Origin: Myxococcales bacterium
GTDB lineage: Bacteria > Myxococcota_A > Polyangia > Haliangiales > Haliangiaceae
DNA: 64,000 nt
Direction: 5' to 3'
Assembly: GCA_016720595.1 (NCBI GenBank)
Contig: JADKKI010000011.1
Coordinates: forward strand, 62,001-126,000
Below the pieces are notes generated by a model. The model was not told the origin of the DNA, made no database searches, and was given only the letters and a program-made list of their open reading frames with translations. Positions 1 to 8,046 of the stretch are shown piece after piece. The position numbers and the translations under genes were made by a program. Positions within the stretch are counted from its first letter, which is position 1; every line of letters starts with the position of its first letter.

Positions 1-206
1 ACGAGCGTGGAGTCCGGGTTCTGGAACAGCACGCGCGCCTCGAACGACGACATGCCCTGGATCCGCACGCGCACGAGTGAGGTCAGCGTTGCGTCGTCGC
101 CGCCCGCATCCGCCGCGACGTGGATCCCGTCACCGCATCCGAACAGCGCGCACGCTGCACAGGCGCCGAGCAGTCCCGCCGTCAGCCCCGCGGTCATCCC
201 CAACAT
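1..206 (-). CDS. Partial secreted/lipoprotein-like protein (N-terminal 68 residues)
   Basis: The frame is open from an ATG at 206 and runs off the left edge of the window, so only the N-terminus is seen. The product starts with a hydrophobic Ala/Leu/Gly-rich segment and has several Cys at residues 15-24 (a lipobox-like LFGC near residue 24), then an Asp/Gly-rich linker. This suggests an exported lipoprotein. A TAGCAT box at 213-218 sits 6 nt before the ATG, matching the leaderless arrangement seen at other genes here, and it supports this start over the next Met at 197. I do not recognise the family. Confidence 0.6.
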   Translation of the reverse strand, partial: MLGMTAGLTAGLLGACAACALFGCGDGIHVAADAGGDDATLTSLVRVRIQGMSSFEARVLFQNPDSTL

Positions 207-212
207 TGCGCC

Positions 213-218
213 ATGCTA
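213..218 (-). promoter_or_regulatory. TANNNT -10 box, leaderless type
   Basis: TAGCAT on the minus strand, 6 nt before the ATG at 206. This is one of eleven similarly placed boxes in the window. Confidence 0.4.
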
Positions 219-225
219 ACGCGCC

Positions 226-1011
226 TTAGAACGCGCCCGCCAAGCTGACCCCGTTGGGCGCGGGCACCACGACGACGCTCGGGCACAGCATCAGCCGCGG
301 GATCGTGAGCCCGCTGACCACGCCGACCACCGAGCCGACGACGACATCGGTGAAGTAGTGCTTGTCGCCGGCGATCCGGAGATAGGCCGTGGTCGCCGCG
401 AGCGGGAGCCCCACGCCCCAGATCAGCGGCTCGAGCTTCGAGTGCCGCCGGTGCGCGACGAAGCCCGCGCTGGTGACGGCGCCGAACGCGAGCGCGCTGT
501 GACCGGACCAGAACGAGAGGTTGTCATCCGCCGTCGGTGCTGGACTGCCGTAGTGGACGAACGGTCGCTCGCGCGCCACCGTGAACTTCACAGCCTGGGT
601 GACCGCCTGGCTGATCGCGAGGGTCTCGAGCACCGGGAACGTGTCGTCGATCAGCTGGGCCCAGCTCGCATCGTCTCTGCTGAGCACCGTGAGCACGGTC
701 ACGCCGATCCCCAGGCCCGGTGCACCGAGGTATCCCGTGAGGTCCGACAGCGTTCGGGCTGTGCCGACCTTGTCCCACACCAGCGCATCACGCACCGACA
801 CGTCGACCCCGGTGGGATCGCACCACCGGCAGTGATCCGAGGCCAGCGTCTTCTTGATCAGGCCCTCGGAGATCAGGAAGCCGGCGCCGAGAGCCACGGT
901 CAGCGAGACGTGGAACACGCGGTGGTTGCCGTCCGGCCCGCGGTACCAGTGCTCCGCGGAGGCGTGGGTCGTCGCCACACACAGGATCGTGGCGATCAGG
1001 GCGGTGCGCAT
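226..1011 (-). CDS. PAP2-superfamily phosphatase, exported
   Basis: A 261-residue protein with a signal peptide (cleavage after about ASA, residue 19) and several hydrophobic helices. The three PAP2 signature motifs are present in order: K142-x6-R149-P150, S169-G170-H171, and R212-x5-H218-x3-D222. Family members dephosphorylate lipid phosphates such as phosphatidate or undecaprenyl pyrophosphate on the outer face of the inner membrane; the substrate here cannot be told. The frame stays open to 1074, but the ATG at 1011 starts the signal peptide and is preferred. It is divergent from the DnaK-like gene, with 94 bp between the starts. Confidence 0.85.
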   Translation of the reverse strand: MRTALIATILCVATTHASAEHWYRGPDGNHRVFHVSLTVALGAGFLISEGLIKKTLASDHCRWCDPTGVDVSVRDALVWDKVGTARTLSDLTGYLGAPGLGIGVTVLTVLSRDDASWAQLIDDTFPVLETLAISQAVTQAVKFTVARERPFVHYGSPAPTADDNLSFWSGHSALAFGAVTSAGFVAHRRHSKLEPLIWGVGLPLAATTAYLRIAGDKHYFTDVVVGSVVGVVSGLTIPRLMLCPSVVVVPAPNGVSLAGAF

Positions 1012-1105
1012 GGTCTGCACAGTAGCCGGAGGGTCGCTGAACGGCGCGCGGCAACGGCCGCAAAAGCTCGACACCTACCGGCATCCCAGCGTAAATCAAA
1101 GGAGG

Positions 1106-2734
1106 ATGTCTGTCGCGCTCGGCATCGACTTGGGCACAACCAACTCGTGTGCGGCGATCGCCACGCCGACCGGCGTCGAGTTCATCCTCGGGCCGCGGGG
1201 TGAGCGGGTCCATCCTTCGGTCGTCGCGTTTCCTTCGAGCGGCGGCGTCGTCGTCGGGCAGGATGCGAAGCGCTACAAGCTGACCGAGCCGCATCACGTC
1301 ATCCACTCCGGCAAGCGGTTCATCGGCCAGAACATCCGCGCGCCGCTCGTGCAGCTCGCGCTGACCGGCGTGCGGTACCGGGTCGAGGAAGGGCCGAACC
1401 AGCAGCCGATCGTCGTCGTCCGCGATCGCCGGATGACGATGCCCGAGGTCTCGTCGAACATCCTCCTGCACCTCAAGCGGTGCGCGGAGCGCCAGCTCGG
1501 CACGCCGATCAAAGACGCCGTGGTCACGGTGCCGGCGAACTTCACGGATGGTCAGCGCCAGGCGACCAAGGAGGCCGGCCGGCTCGCCGGGCTCGAGATC
1601 ATGCGCCTGATCAACGAGCCGACGGCAGCCGCCCTCGCCTACGGGTTCGGCCGTGATCGGCAACAGGTGATCTGCGTGTTCGATTTCGGCGGCGGCACGT
1701 TCGATGTCTCGCTGCTCCGCCTGAACGGCGAGGTGTTCGAGGTGCTCGCCTCCGAGGGCGATTTCTTCCTCGGCGGTGACGATCTCGATCGCGCGCTCGG
1801 CGAGGTGCTCGCGGCCGAGTGCAACCGGATGCTCCGCATCGATCCGCGTCCGAACGCGGCGCTGATGATGAAGCTGATGATGGGCGCCGAGGCGATCAAG
1901 TGTCACCTCTCCGACAACGATTCAGCCGAGGGCGAGATCGATGGGCTCGAGATGCCGGGCAAGGCGCAGGCACGCCTGCCGTTCCAGATCACGCGCAAGC
2001 AGTTCGAGGCGCTGATCTCGGGCTACGTCAACCGGACCATCGAGGTCACGCAGCAGGTGCTCGCCGGTGCGGGCATCGATGCGCGCTCGGTGTCCGAGGT
2101 GCTGTGCGTCGGTGGCTCCACCCGGATCCCGCTGGTGCGCCAGCGGCTCGCGGAGCTGTTCCGCCGCCCGCCGAACACGGCGATCAACCCTGACGAGGTG
2201 GTCTCGCAAGGCGCCGCGATCCAGGCCGGTAGCCTCGTCGGCAACCTGACCGCGGGCAGCGGCATGGGCGCGCGCGATGCGGTGGCCACGAGTGGTCACT
2301 CGCTGTTGGGGGCCAACGGCAACCTCGTGCTGCCCACGGGGCAGGCCAAGCGGCCGATCCTCATGGACGTCAATCCGGCCACGCTCGCGATCCACACCGC
2401 GGGTGGCTTCACCGAGCGCCTGCTCGACAAGAACTCGCCGATCCCGATCGAGCGCACCCGCGTGTTCACCACCTCGCGCGACAACCAGACCCGCGTCGAG
2501 ATCGATTGCTGCCGCGGCGAGGAGCGGCGGTACACCGAGAACGAGCCGCTCGGCACGCTCGTGCTCGAAGAGCTCCCGCCCAAGCCGCGCGGCGAGCTGA
2601 AGATCGAGGTGATGTTCCGCGTCGATGCCGACGGCATCCTCCACGTCCGCGCGAGCGATCAGACCTCGGGCGCCCGCCAGGAAGCCCACCTCCAGGTGCT
2701 CGGCGCTCCGGTCCACGAGGATCCGAATCCGTGA
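1106..2734 (+). CDS. Short DnaK-like Hsp70 chaperone
   Basis: A 542-residue protein that begins with the Hsp70 phosphate-1 motif GIDLGTTNS (residues 6-14) and keeps the actin-fold ATPase motifs (VFDFGGGTFDVSL, VGGSTRIP). A beta-sandwich substrate-binding region follows, with a typical IDANGI-like VDADGILHVRA near residue 515. E. coli DnaK is about 638 residues, so most of the helical lid is missing; it is better called an accessory Hsp70 than the housekeeping DnaK. A strong GGAGG directly abuts the ATG at 1106 with no spacer, which is too close for a normal Shine-Dalgarno. Conservation of the N-terminus still favours this start. Its stop overlaps the next start by 4 bases. Confidence 0.9.
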   Translation: MSVALGIDLGTTNSCAAIATPTGVEFILGPRGERVHPSVVAFPSSGGVVVGQDAKRYKLTEPHHVIHSGKRFIGQNIRAPLVQLALTGVRYRVEEGPNQQPIVVVRDRRMTMPEVSSNILLHLKRCAERQLGTPIKDAVVTVPANFTDGQRQATKEAGRLAGLEIMRLINEPTAAALAYGFGRDRQQVICVFDFGGGTFDVSLLRLNGEVFEVLASEGDFFLGGDDLDRALGEVLAAECNRMLRIDPRPNAALMMKLMMGAEAIKCHLSDNDSAEGEIDGLEMPGKAQARLPFQITRKQFEALISGYVNRTIEVTQQVLAGAGIDARSVSEVLCVGGSTRIPLVRQRLAELFRRPPNTAINPDEVVSQGAAIQAGSLVGNLTAGSGMGARDAVATSGHSLLGANGNLVLPTGQAKRPILMDVNPATLAIHTAGGFTERLLDKNSPIPIERTRVFTTSRDNQTRVEIDCCRGEERRYTENEPLGTLVLEELPPKPRGELKIEVMFRVDADGILHVRASDQTSGARQEAHLQVLGAPVHEDPNP

Positions 2735-3279
2735 GCGTCCGCAGCGATGTCCTGCTGTGGGCGCAACGCATCCTCTCTAAGCCCGATGCGTCCCCGCACC
2801 AGCTGCTCGAGGTGCGCCCCGATGCGCCGGCGGACGTGGTCTCCGATGCGTTCCAGCGCGTGGCGCGGATGGCTCACCCCGATCTCCACCGCAGCAACCT
2901 CGAGGCCGCCGACTTCGAGATGGTGACCGCGGCGTACTCGCGCGTCGCCGGCGCCTATCAGGAGATGCGCACCCGGCGACCCGGGGCCAGGCCGCCGGCC
3001 AAGGACGAGCCGCAGTCGGTGATCGCGCAGCGGATGTCGAGCCAGATCAAGGCGCAGACCCCGAGCTCCGGGCTGCCCACGGCCGGAGCGCCAAGCTCCG
3101 CGCAGTCGATGAACTCGAAGGCGCTGATCTACTATCGCAAGGCCGAGCTCGCGCTCCGTCGCGGTGAGCTGCGCCCCGCCGTCATGCAGATCAAGATGGC
3201 GATCGCGGCGGACCCAGCGTCGACGTTTCTGCGCAGCGCGCTCGGCGAGATCGAGAAAGAGCTCGCGAAAAAGCCCTGA
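2731..3279 (+). CDS. J-domain co-chaperone with TPR-like tail
   Basis: A 182-residue protein read from a GTG that overlaps the TGA of the DnaK-like gene (GTGA, 2731-2734), implying translational coupling. Residues 15-75 form a J-domain-like helical hairpin with the diagnostic H49-P50-D51. A Pro/Ser-rich linker follows, then a helical segment (residues 130-182) that looks like one TPR or related repeat. J-domains stimulate Hsp70 ATPase activity, so the pair probably forms a dedicated chaperone-cochaperone unit. There is no zinc-finger or G/F region, so it is not a canonical DnaJ. Confidence 0.85.
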   Translation: MSVRSDVLLWAQRILSKPDASPHQLLEVRPDAPADVVSDAFQRVARMAHPDLHRSNLEAADFEMVTAAYSRVAGAYQEMRTRRPGARPPAKDEPQSVIAQRMSSQIKAQTPSSGLPTAGAPSSAQSMNSKALIYYRKAELALRRGELRPAVMQIKMAIAADPASTFLRSALGEIEKELAKKP

Positions 3280-3362
3280 GATCTCGCGCATCCCGGCACC
3301 CGTGGCCGGGAGGTAGCCGAGCTGTAGACAGAGGCTCCGGCGTGTGCGAGGAACCGGTCATC

Positions 3363-4502
3363 ATGGCCACGCGGCAGACGACGGGCACCTCGATCACCGG
3401 CCACGGTCTGTGGCATCCGGACAACGTCCTCGAGAACTCCGAGCTGTGCACGGCGTTCAACGAGTTCGTGCAGCGTGACAACGCGAAGCACGCGGACGAG
3501 ATCGCCGCCGGCAAGCGCGAGCCGCTCAAGGAATCCACGCCGGAGTTCGTGGTCAAAGCCTCGGGCATCCTGCGCCGCTACGTCCACGACAAGACCGGCC
3601 TCATGGATCCCGAGCGGATGTGCCCGAACATCCCGGACCGTCCCGAGGATCAGCTCAGCGTGCAGGCCGAGTACGCGGTGAACGCCGCGAAGCGCGCGCT
3701 CGCGCGAGCCGGCAAGACCGGCGAGGACGTGGATCTCGTGGTGCTCGGCTGCTCGAACCTCCAGCGCCTGTACCCGGCGCTCGCGATCGAGGTGCAGAAC
3801 GCGATCGGCGCGCGCGGCTACGGCTTCGACATCTCGCTCGGCTGCTCGGCGGCCACTGGCGCGGCCCAGCTCGCGAGCCAGGCGGTGCGCCTCGGGCAGG
3901 CGCAGTGCGCGCTCGTGGTGGTTCCCGAGCTGACCACCGGTCACATGAACTGGCGCGAGCGCGACAGCCACTTCATCTTCGGCGACGCCTCGGTCGCACT
4001 CGTGATCGAGCCCTCGGCCCGAGCCAAGCCGGGCGCGTGGGAGATCCTGTCCACGCAGATGCTCTCGAAGTGGTCAGCGTCGACGATCCGCAACAACCGC
4101 GGATACCTCGATCGCTGCGATCCGAGCACCGAGCACGACGAGACCAGCAAGCTGTTCCACCAGCAGGGCCGCCGCGTGTTCAAGGACGTGGTGCCGCTCG
4201 CGGAGAAGTTCATCAAGGACCACGTGGCGCAGCACGATCTGCAGCCGTCGCAGATCACGCGGTACTGGCTGCACCAGGCCAACCAGAGCATGAACGAGCT
4301 GATCGCGAAGCGCGTGCTCGGCCGCGAGGCCACGCGCACCGAGGCGCCGATCATCCTCGACGAGTTCGGCAACACGGCCTCGGCCGGCTCGCTGCTGGCG
4401 TTCTCGCGCCACAACGAGGACCTGCCCGCGGGGAGCTACGGGGTGATGGCGTCGTTCGGGGCGGGGTACTCGCTCGGCTCGCTGCTGCTGCAGCGGCACT
4501 GA
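3363..4502 (+). CDS. 3-oxoacyl-ACP synthase III (FabH-like)
   Basis: A 379-residue thiolase-fold condensing enzyme. The Cys-His-Asn triad of KAS III is visible: C161 in SLGCSAATG, H304 in WLHQAN and N337 in FGNTAS. These enzymes condense an acyl-CoA primer with malonyl-ACP to start fatty acid synthesis or related lipid pathways. It is longer than E. coli FabH (317 residues), mainly through an N-terminal insertion at residues 30-75. The ATG at 3363 has a GAGGAA about 7 nt upstream and is preferred over an in-frame GTG at 3342. No other fatty-acid gene is adjacent. Confidence 0.9.
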   Translation: MATRQTTGTSITGHGLWHPDNVLENSELCTAFNEFVQRDNAKHADEIAAGKREPLKESTPEFVVKASGILRRYVHDKTGLMDPERMCPNIPDRPEDQLSVQAEYAVNAAKRALARAGKTGEDVDLVVLGCSNLQRLYPALAIEVQNAIGARGYGFDISLGCSAATGAAQLASQAVRLGQAQCALVVVPELTTGHMNWRERDSHFIFGDASVALVIEPSARAKPGAWEILSTQMLSKWSASTIRNNRGYLDRCDPSTEHDETSKLFHQQGRRVFKDVVPLAEKFIKDHVAQHDLQPSQITRYWLHQANQSMNELIAKRVLGREATRTEAPIILDEFGNTASAGSLLAFSRHNEDLPAGSYGVMASFGAGYSLGSLLLQRH

Positions 4503-4512
4503 GCGAATAAAC

Positions 4513-4528
4513 GGGTCAGACCCCTTTT
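4513..4528. repeat. Short palindrome GGGTC-A-GACCC with T run
   Basis: GGGTCAGACCCCTTTT forms a 5-bp perfect inverted repeat followed by four T on the plus strand. It lies between the convergent stops of the ketoacyl synthase and the HEAT-like gene and contains the latter's stop codon. It may act as a terminator for the rightward gene, although the loop is very small. Confidence 0.4.
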
Positions 4529-4866
4529 CCGAGCGTCCTCAAAGCGCTCGCCGCGTACTCACGTGCGCGCGACGGCGCACCGTTCGCCATCGCGCGGAGT
4601 CCAGGCACGGCCACCTTGCCGAGCAAGACGAGCCCATGCACAGCGGCGCTGCTCGCACGCCAGCACTCATCGGACACGTCACCCGCATCATCCGTCAGGT
4701 CAACCGCTGCCATCTGCTCCAGCACACCAAGCAGCGCATTCACGGCTGCATCGCTACCCAGACGCGCGATCGCCTCTGCGTGGTGCCGCGCGCCAGCCTC
4801 GTTCTCCCAGGCCGCGTCGCGGAGGAGCGCGCCGAGCAGCTGGGATAGTTGGCTTGGCTCGGTCAC
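4516..4866 (-). CDS. Small HEAT-repeat-like protein
   Basis: A 116-residue helical protein from a GTG at 4866. Alternating Ala/Leu-rich amphipathic helices with segments such as SAAVHGLVLLGK and REYAASALRTLG resemble HEAT/PBS-lyase-like repeats, which usually act as protein-binding scaffolds. The same frame stays open upstream through the tandem array to 5613, but that extension is repeat DNA and changes frame between copies, so the GTG is taken as the start. A TAACAC sits 7 nt before the GTG. Function unknown. Confidence 0.6.
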   Translation of the reverse strand: MTEPSQLSQLLGALLRDAAWENEAGARHHAEAIARLGSDAAVNALLGVLEQMAAVDLTDDAGDVSDECWRASSAAVHGLVLLGKVAVPGLRAMANGAPSRAREYAASALRTLGKGV

Positions 4867-4892
4867 GAGGACAGTGTTAGCGCAACAAGGGG

Positions 4893-6035
4893 ACGTGCAT
4901 CGACCGTTGATGCATCGAACGTCGTCGAGAACGGACGCACGCGTTCGAGAACCGACAGACACCCGCGCACCCGAATCAGACACCGGTGCCACGCCCCCTC
5001 GACCTGACGTAGAGCGCGCGACGCCAGCAGAAGCTCCGGACGATGAGGGACCCGCGCGCGGTGATCCGAACGCAGACACGCGGTGCGGTCGTCGACGACC
5101 GGCGCGGACGGATGGGATGACGCTACTTGTCTCGACCGCCGATGCGGCATCACCCGGAGCGGCGTCACCCGGAGGGGCGTCACCCACAACATCGCCGCCC
5201 CAGGCATCGACCCTTGATGCATCAACCGCCATCGCGAACCGACGAACGCCATCGCGAACCGACGGACACCCGCGCACCTGAATCAGACACCGGTGCCACG
5301 CCCCATCGACCTGACGTAGAGCGCGCGGCGCCGGCAGAAGCTCTGGACGATGAGGGACCCGCGCACGGTGATCCGAACGCAGACACGCAGTGCGGTCGTC
5401 GACGACCGGCGCGCACGGATGGGATTTCGCTACTTGTCTCGACCGCCGATGCGGCGTCACCCGGAGCGGCGTCACCCGGAGCGGCGTCACCCACAACATC
5501 GCCGCCCCAGGCATCGACCCTTGATGCATCAACCGCCATCGCGAACCGACGAACGCCATCAAGAACCGACAGATACCCGCGCACCTGAAGCAGACACCTG
5601 TGCCACGCCCCATCGACCTGACGTAGAGCGCGCGGCGCCAGCAGAAGCTCTGGACGATGAGGGACCCGCGCGCGGTGATCCGAACGCAGACACGCGGTGC
5701 GGTCGTCGACGACCGGCGCGCACGGATGGGATTAAGCTACTTGTCTCGACCGCCGATGCGGCATCACCCGGAGCGGCGTCACCCGGAGCGGCGTCACCCG
5801 GAGCGGCGTCACCCACACATCCGCCCCAGGCATCGCCCGAGCATCAACCGCCACGAACCGACGAACGCCACGAACCGACGGACACCCGCGCACCTGAATC
5901 AGACACCGGTGCCACGCCCCATCGACCTGACGTAGAACGCGCGGCGCCGGCAGAAGCTCCGGACGATGAGGGACCGCGCACGGTGATCCGAACGCAGACA
6001 CGCGGTGCGGTCGTCGACGACCGGCGCGCACGGAT
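4893..6035. repeat. Four-copy tandem array, 307-bp unit, with internal palindromes
   Basis: Homologous points recur at 4974, 5281, 5588 and 5897, giving periods of 307, 307 and 309 bp with a few percent divergence. Every unit contains the perfect 16-bp palindrome CGGTCGTCGACGACCG (5086-5101, 5393-5408, 5700-5715, 6008-6023). Units also carry a 15-bp subrepeat (GCGTCACCCGGAGCG; two to three copies, third unit one extra) and the 12-bp palindrome TTGATGCATCAA at 5214 and 5521. Because 307 is not a multiple of 3, the reading frame shifts at each copy, so the long open frames on both strands are not evidence of a gene. Function unknown; the fixed palindromes suggest protein-binding sites or a structured transcript. 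Confidence 0.85.
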
Positions 6036-6411
6036 CAGGCCGCGCGCCTTGGATCGTTGTCCGGGATCGTTGTCCAGATCGTTGCCCAGATCCCCAGCCC
6101 CGGGCCCAGGGCCCAGCCCTCGCCCACGGGTCGCGGGTTGTCCGGTCGCCGGACAGTCAGATCTCGAGCCATGTCGATTTCCGAAGATATTCCTTGACGG
6201 CTCCGCGGAGAGCGCGCGACGCGAGTCTGCGAGAACGGCGATTTCCTCGTCGAGGATTCGCTGGATCGCGCCGTGCGCGAGCCCGGCCGGCGCGATCGAT
6301 CTGCGACGGGTCGACGCGCTCAGGCGCGCACCACGCGCAGCGGAGCGACACCGAAACCCCAGTGGTAGAACGGATCGTGCGCGTGACCACCCACGCGTGT
6401 AGGAGGTCGTC
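6036..6411. other. Gene-free gap with short direct repeats
   Basis: Just after the array, about 6052-6095 holds three imperfect copies of GATCGTTGTCC. It is followed by a GGGCCC-rich stretch and a small hairpin GTCCGG-TCG-CCGGAC near 6140. A minus-strand frame at 6180-6370 has plausible codon use but no start, stop or recognisable domain; it could be a gene remnant. The last 20 bases hold the ribosome binding site of the HNH gene. Confidence 0.4.
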
Positions 6412-7494
6412 GTGTTCGACAGCGCTGCCACGCAGGAGTTTCAGACGCAGCTCGCAGATGCGTACGCGGCCACGTGCCGCGAGCGGGACTGGCTCGAGTT
6501 GCACGAGGAGATCACGTCGGTCGGCAAGCAGATCGTCTGCCTCGAGGCCCGCGAGGTGGATCTGCTGCTCGAAGCCGAGGAGACCAAGCTCTACCGGCGG
6601 ATGGGGTTCCCCACGATCTATGCGTACATCGAGGCGGTGCTCCATCGCACGCACCACGTGGCGACCGAGCGGATGCGTGTGGCGCACGAGCTGCTCGAGC
6701 TGCCAGGGATCGCTGCGCAATTCCGCGCCGGCGACCTGCCGTGGACGAGCGTGCGCGAGCTGACCCGCGTGGCGACGACGAGCACCGAGAACGCGTGGCT
6801 CGATGCGGCGGAGGGCCAGACCTCCACCGGTGTTCAGCAGCTGGTGCGCGGCAAGGCCAAGGGCGATCTGCCCGGGGACCCGGTGGACCCGAGCAAGATC
6901 AAACACCGGATCGTGCTGGAGAACCTGTCCGAGGAGACGATGATGCTGTTCAAGCAGGCGTGCAACGCCGCGGCGGATGCGAAGGGCGCGACGTGTACGG
7001 ATGACGAGCTGGTGCGTGCGCTGGCCGCCGCGATGCTCGAGCCGGCATCGGAGAGCTCGCCGAGCAAGCCGCGGCACCAGCTCGCGACGACGACGTGCCG
7101 CGCGTGCAAGCAAGCGCACCGCGTGGGCGCCGGGATGGAGATCGCCGTGTCGGCGCACGAGCTCGAGCGGGTGCGATGCGACTCGGAGAACATCGGCGAC
7201 CTCGAGCGCGAGGAGCCCAAGCGGAGGCTACAGAAGTCGATCCCCGAGGCGACGCGACGGAAGGTCTTCGTACGCGACAAGCACCGCTGCACGGTGCCTG
7301 GCTGTCGCTCCACCAGGTTCCTGGAGGCGCATCACATCAGGCCGCGGTCCGAGGGTGGAGGTCACGAGCTGTCGGGGCTCACGGTCCTGTGCGACGCGCA
7401 CCACGTCCTGCTTCACGAGGGCGTGATCGCGATCCGCGGCACGGCGCCAGACCACCTGGTGTTCGAGCTCCCGCTCGATCCGGTTGGGGACTGA
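6412..7494 (+). CDS. HNH endonuclease, DUF222/13E12-like
   Basis: A 360-residue protein. The first 200 residues are helical and resemble the DUF222 region of 13E12-type HNH proteins. The last 75 residues form an HNH nuclease domain: a C-x4-C pair (RCTVPGCRS), the EAHHIRPRSEGG motif carrying the catalytic His pair, and LCDAHHVLLH. These metal-dependent nucleases are often mobile or accessory genes. The GTG start at 6412 has a clear AGGAGG 6 nt upstream. The gene is isolated between two blocks of tandem repeats, which fits an accessory element; no partner gene is visible. Confidence 0.85.
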   Translation: MFDSAATQEFQTQLADAYAATCRERDWLELHEEITSVGKQIVCLEAREVDLLLEAEETKLYRRMGFPTIYAYIEAVLHRTHHVATERMRVAHELLELPGIAAQFRAGDLPWTSVRELTRVATTSTENAWLDAAEGQTSTGVQQLVRGKAKGDLPGDPVDPSKIKHRIVLENLSEETMMLFKQACNAAADAKGATCTDDELVRALAAAMLEPASESSPSKPRHQLATTTCRACKQAHRVGAGMEIAVSAHELERVRCDSENIGDLEREEPKRRLQKSIPEATRRKVFVRDKHRCTVPGCRSTRFLEAHHIRPRSEGGGHELSGLTVLCDAHHVLLHEGVIAIRGTAPDHLVFELPLDPVGD

Positions 7495-7521
7495 GTCGGG
7501 ATCAGTCCCGGCGGGGACTGA
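7487..7521 (+). terminator. Two mutually exclusive hairpins after the HNH gene
   Basis: GGGACTGA (7487-7494, overlapping the HNH stop), TCAGTCCC (7502-7509) and GGGACTGA (7514-7521) can form either of two 8-bp stems that share the middle strand. The second stem has a 4-nt loop. There is no U tract, so this is a terminator or attenuator candidate only. Confidence 0.45.
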
Positions 7522-7616
7522 AGGAGGATCAGGCCCCGCAGGGAGTGCGAGCGTGATCGTTGACAGTCGAATAGTTGAACGAAGCCAGCGAGGAACAGCT
7601 GGGCCGATCGAACTCG

Positions 7617-7740
7617 GTGCACGAGTTCGCACCGCACCCGAGGGGCCTAGCGCGGACCGCGGTGCACGAGATCGCACCGCGCCCGAGGGGCCTAGCGCGG
7701 ACCGCGATGCACGAGATCGCACCGCAGCCGAGGGGGAGCC
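7617..7740. repeat. 45-bp tandem repeat, about 2.7 copies
   Basis: Units start at 7617, 7662 and 7707 and contain GTGCACGAG, CGAGGGGCCTAGC and GCGGACCGCG. Units 1 and 2 can form a hairpin CGGTGC...GCACCG plus the small palindrome CGCGGACCGCG. The period is a multiple of 3 and frames are open on both strands, but no start, RBS or domain supports a gene. Confidence 0.7.
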
Positions 7741-8018
7741 GCTGACGGCCACCGTCGCTCAGAGCGGCGTACCGCGGCACGACGACGGATCACATCTCGG
7801 ATCGGGAAACCACAGAGCCTGGGGAGATCACGGAGGAACGTGTTGCGGACTTTTGGTCCCGAGCGCTCGCGATCTTGGACGCAACTTCGTGACGCGTGGT
7901 CAGAACCTCTGCTCTGCGCTCTCTGCGCTCTCTGTGGCTGCCGCCGGGGTGGTCTTCAGGCCGTTGCGGACTTCCAGTGATCGCGCGCGAACCGTGCGCG
8001 ATCCGGCGGGGCGGCAGT
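7741..8018. other. Intergenic stretch with simple repeats
   Basis: Contains an imperfect CTCTGCG/CTCTCTG run at about 7907-7937 and a direct repeat GTTGCGGACTT at 7842 and 7963. I see no convincing gene. The right end leads into the sigma54-type promoter of the lipoprotein gene. Confidence 0.4.
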
Positions 8019-8034
8019 TGGTATCCGCAATGCA
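8019..8034 (+). promoter_or_regulatory. Sigma54 -24/-12 promoter
   Basis: TGGTATCCGCAATGCA has the invariant GG-N10-GC spacing. The GC is 13 nt before the ATG at 8047, the same distance as in the stress island at the right of the window. Confidence 0.55.
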
Positions 8035-8046
8035 ACCGGGAGGGGC

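Noticed and set aside
4893-6035. CRISPR array
   Set aside because: The units are about 307 bp and contiguous, without short repeats separated by unique spacers, and no cas gene is nearby.
5350-6402. A 350-residue open frame across the tandem array (plus strand), with similar frames on the minus strand
   Set aside because: The repeat unit is 307 bp, so the frame changes at each copy; there is no ribosome-binding site or domain. GC-rich repeats keep several frames open.
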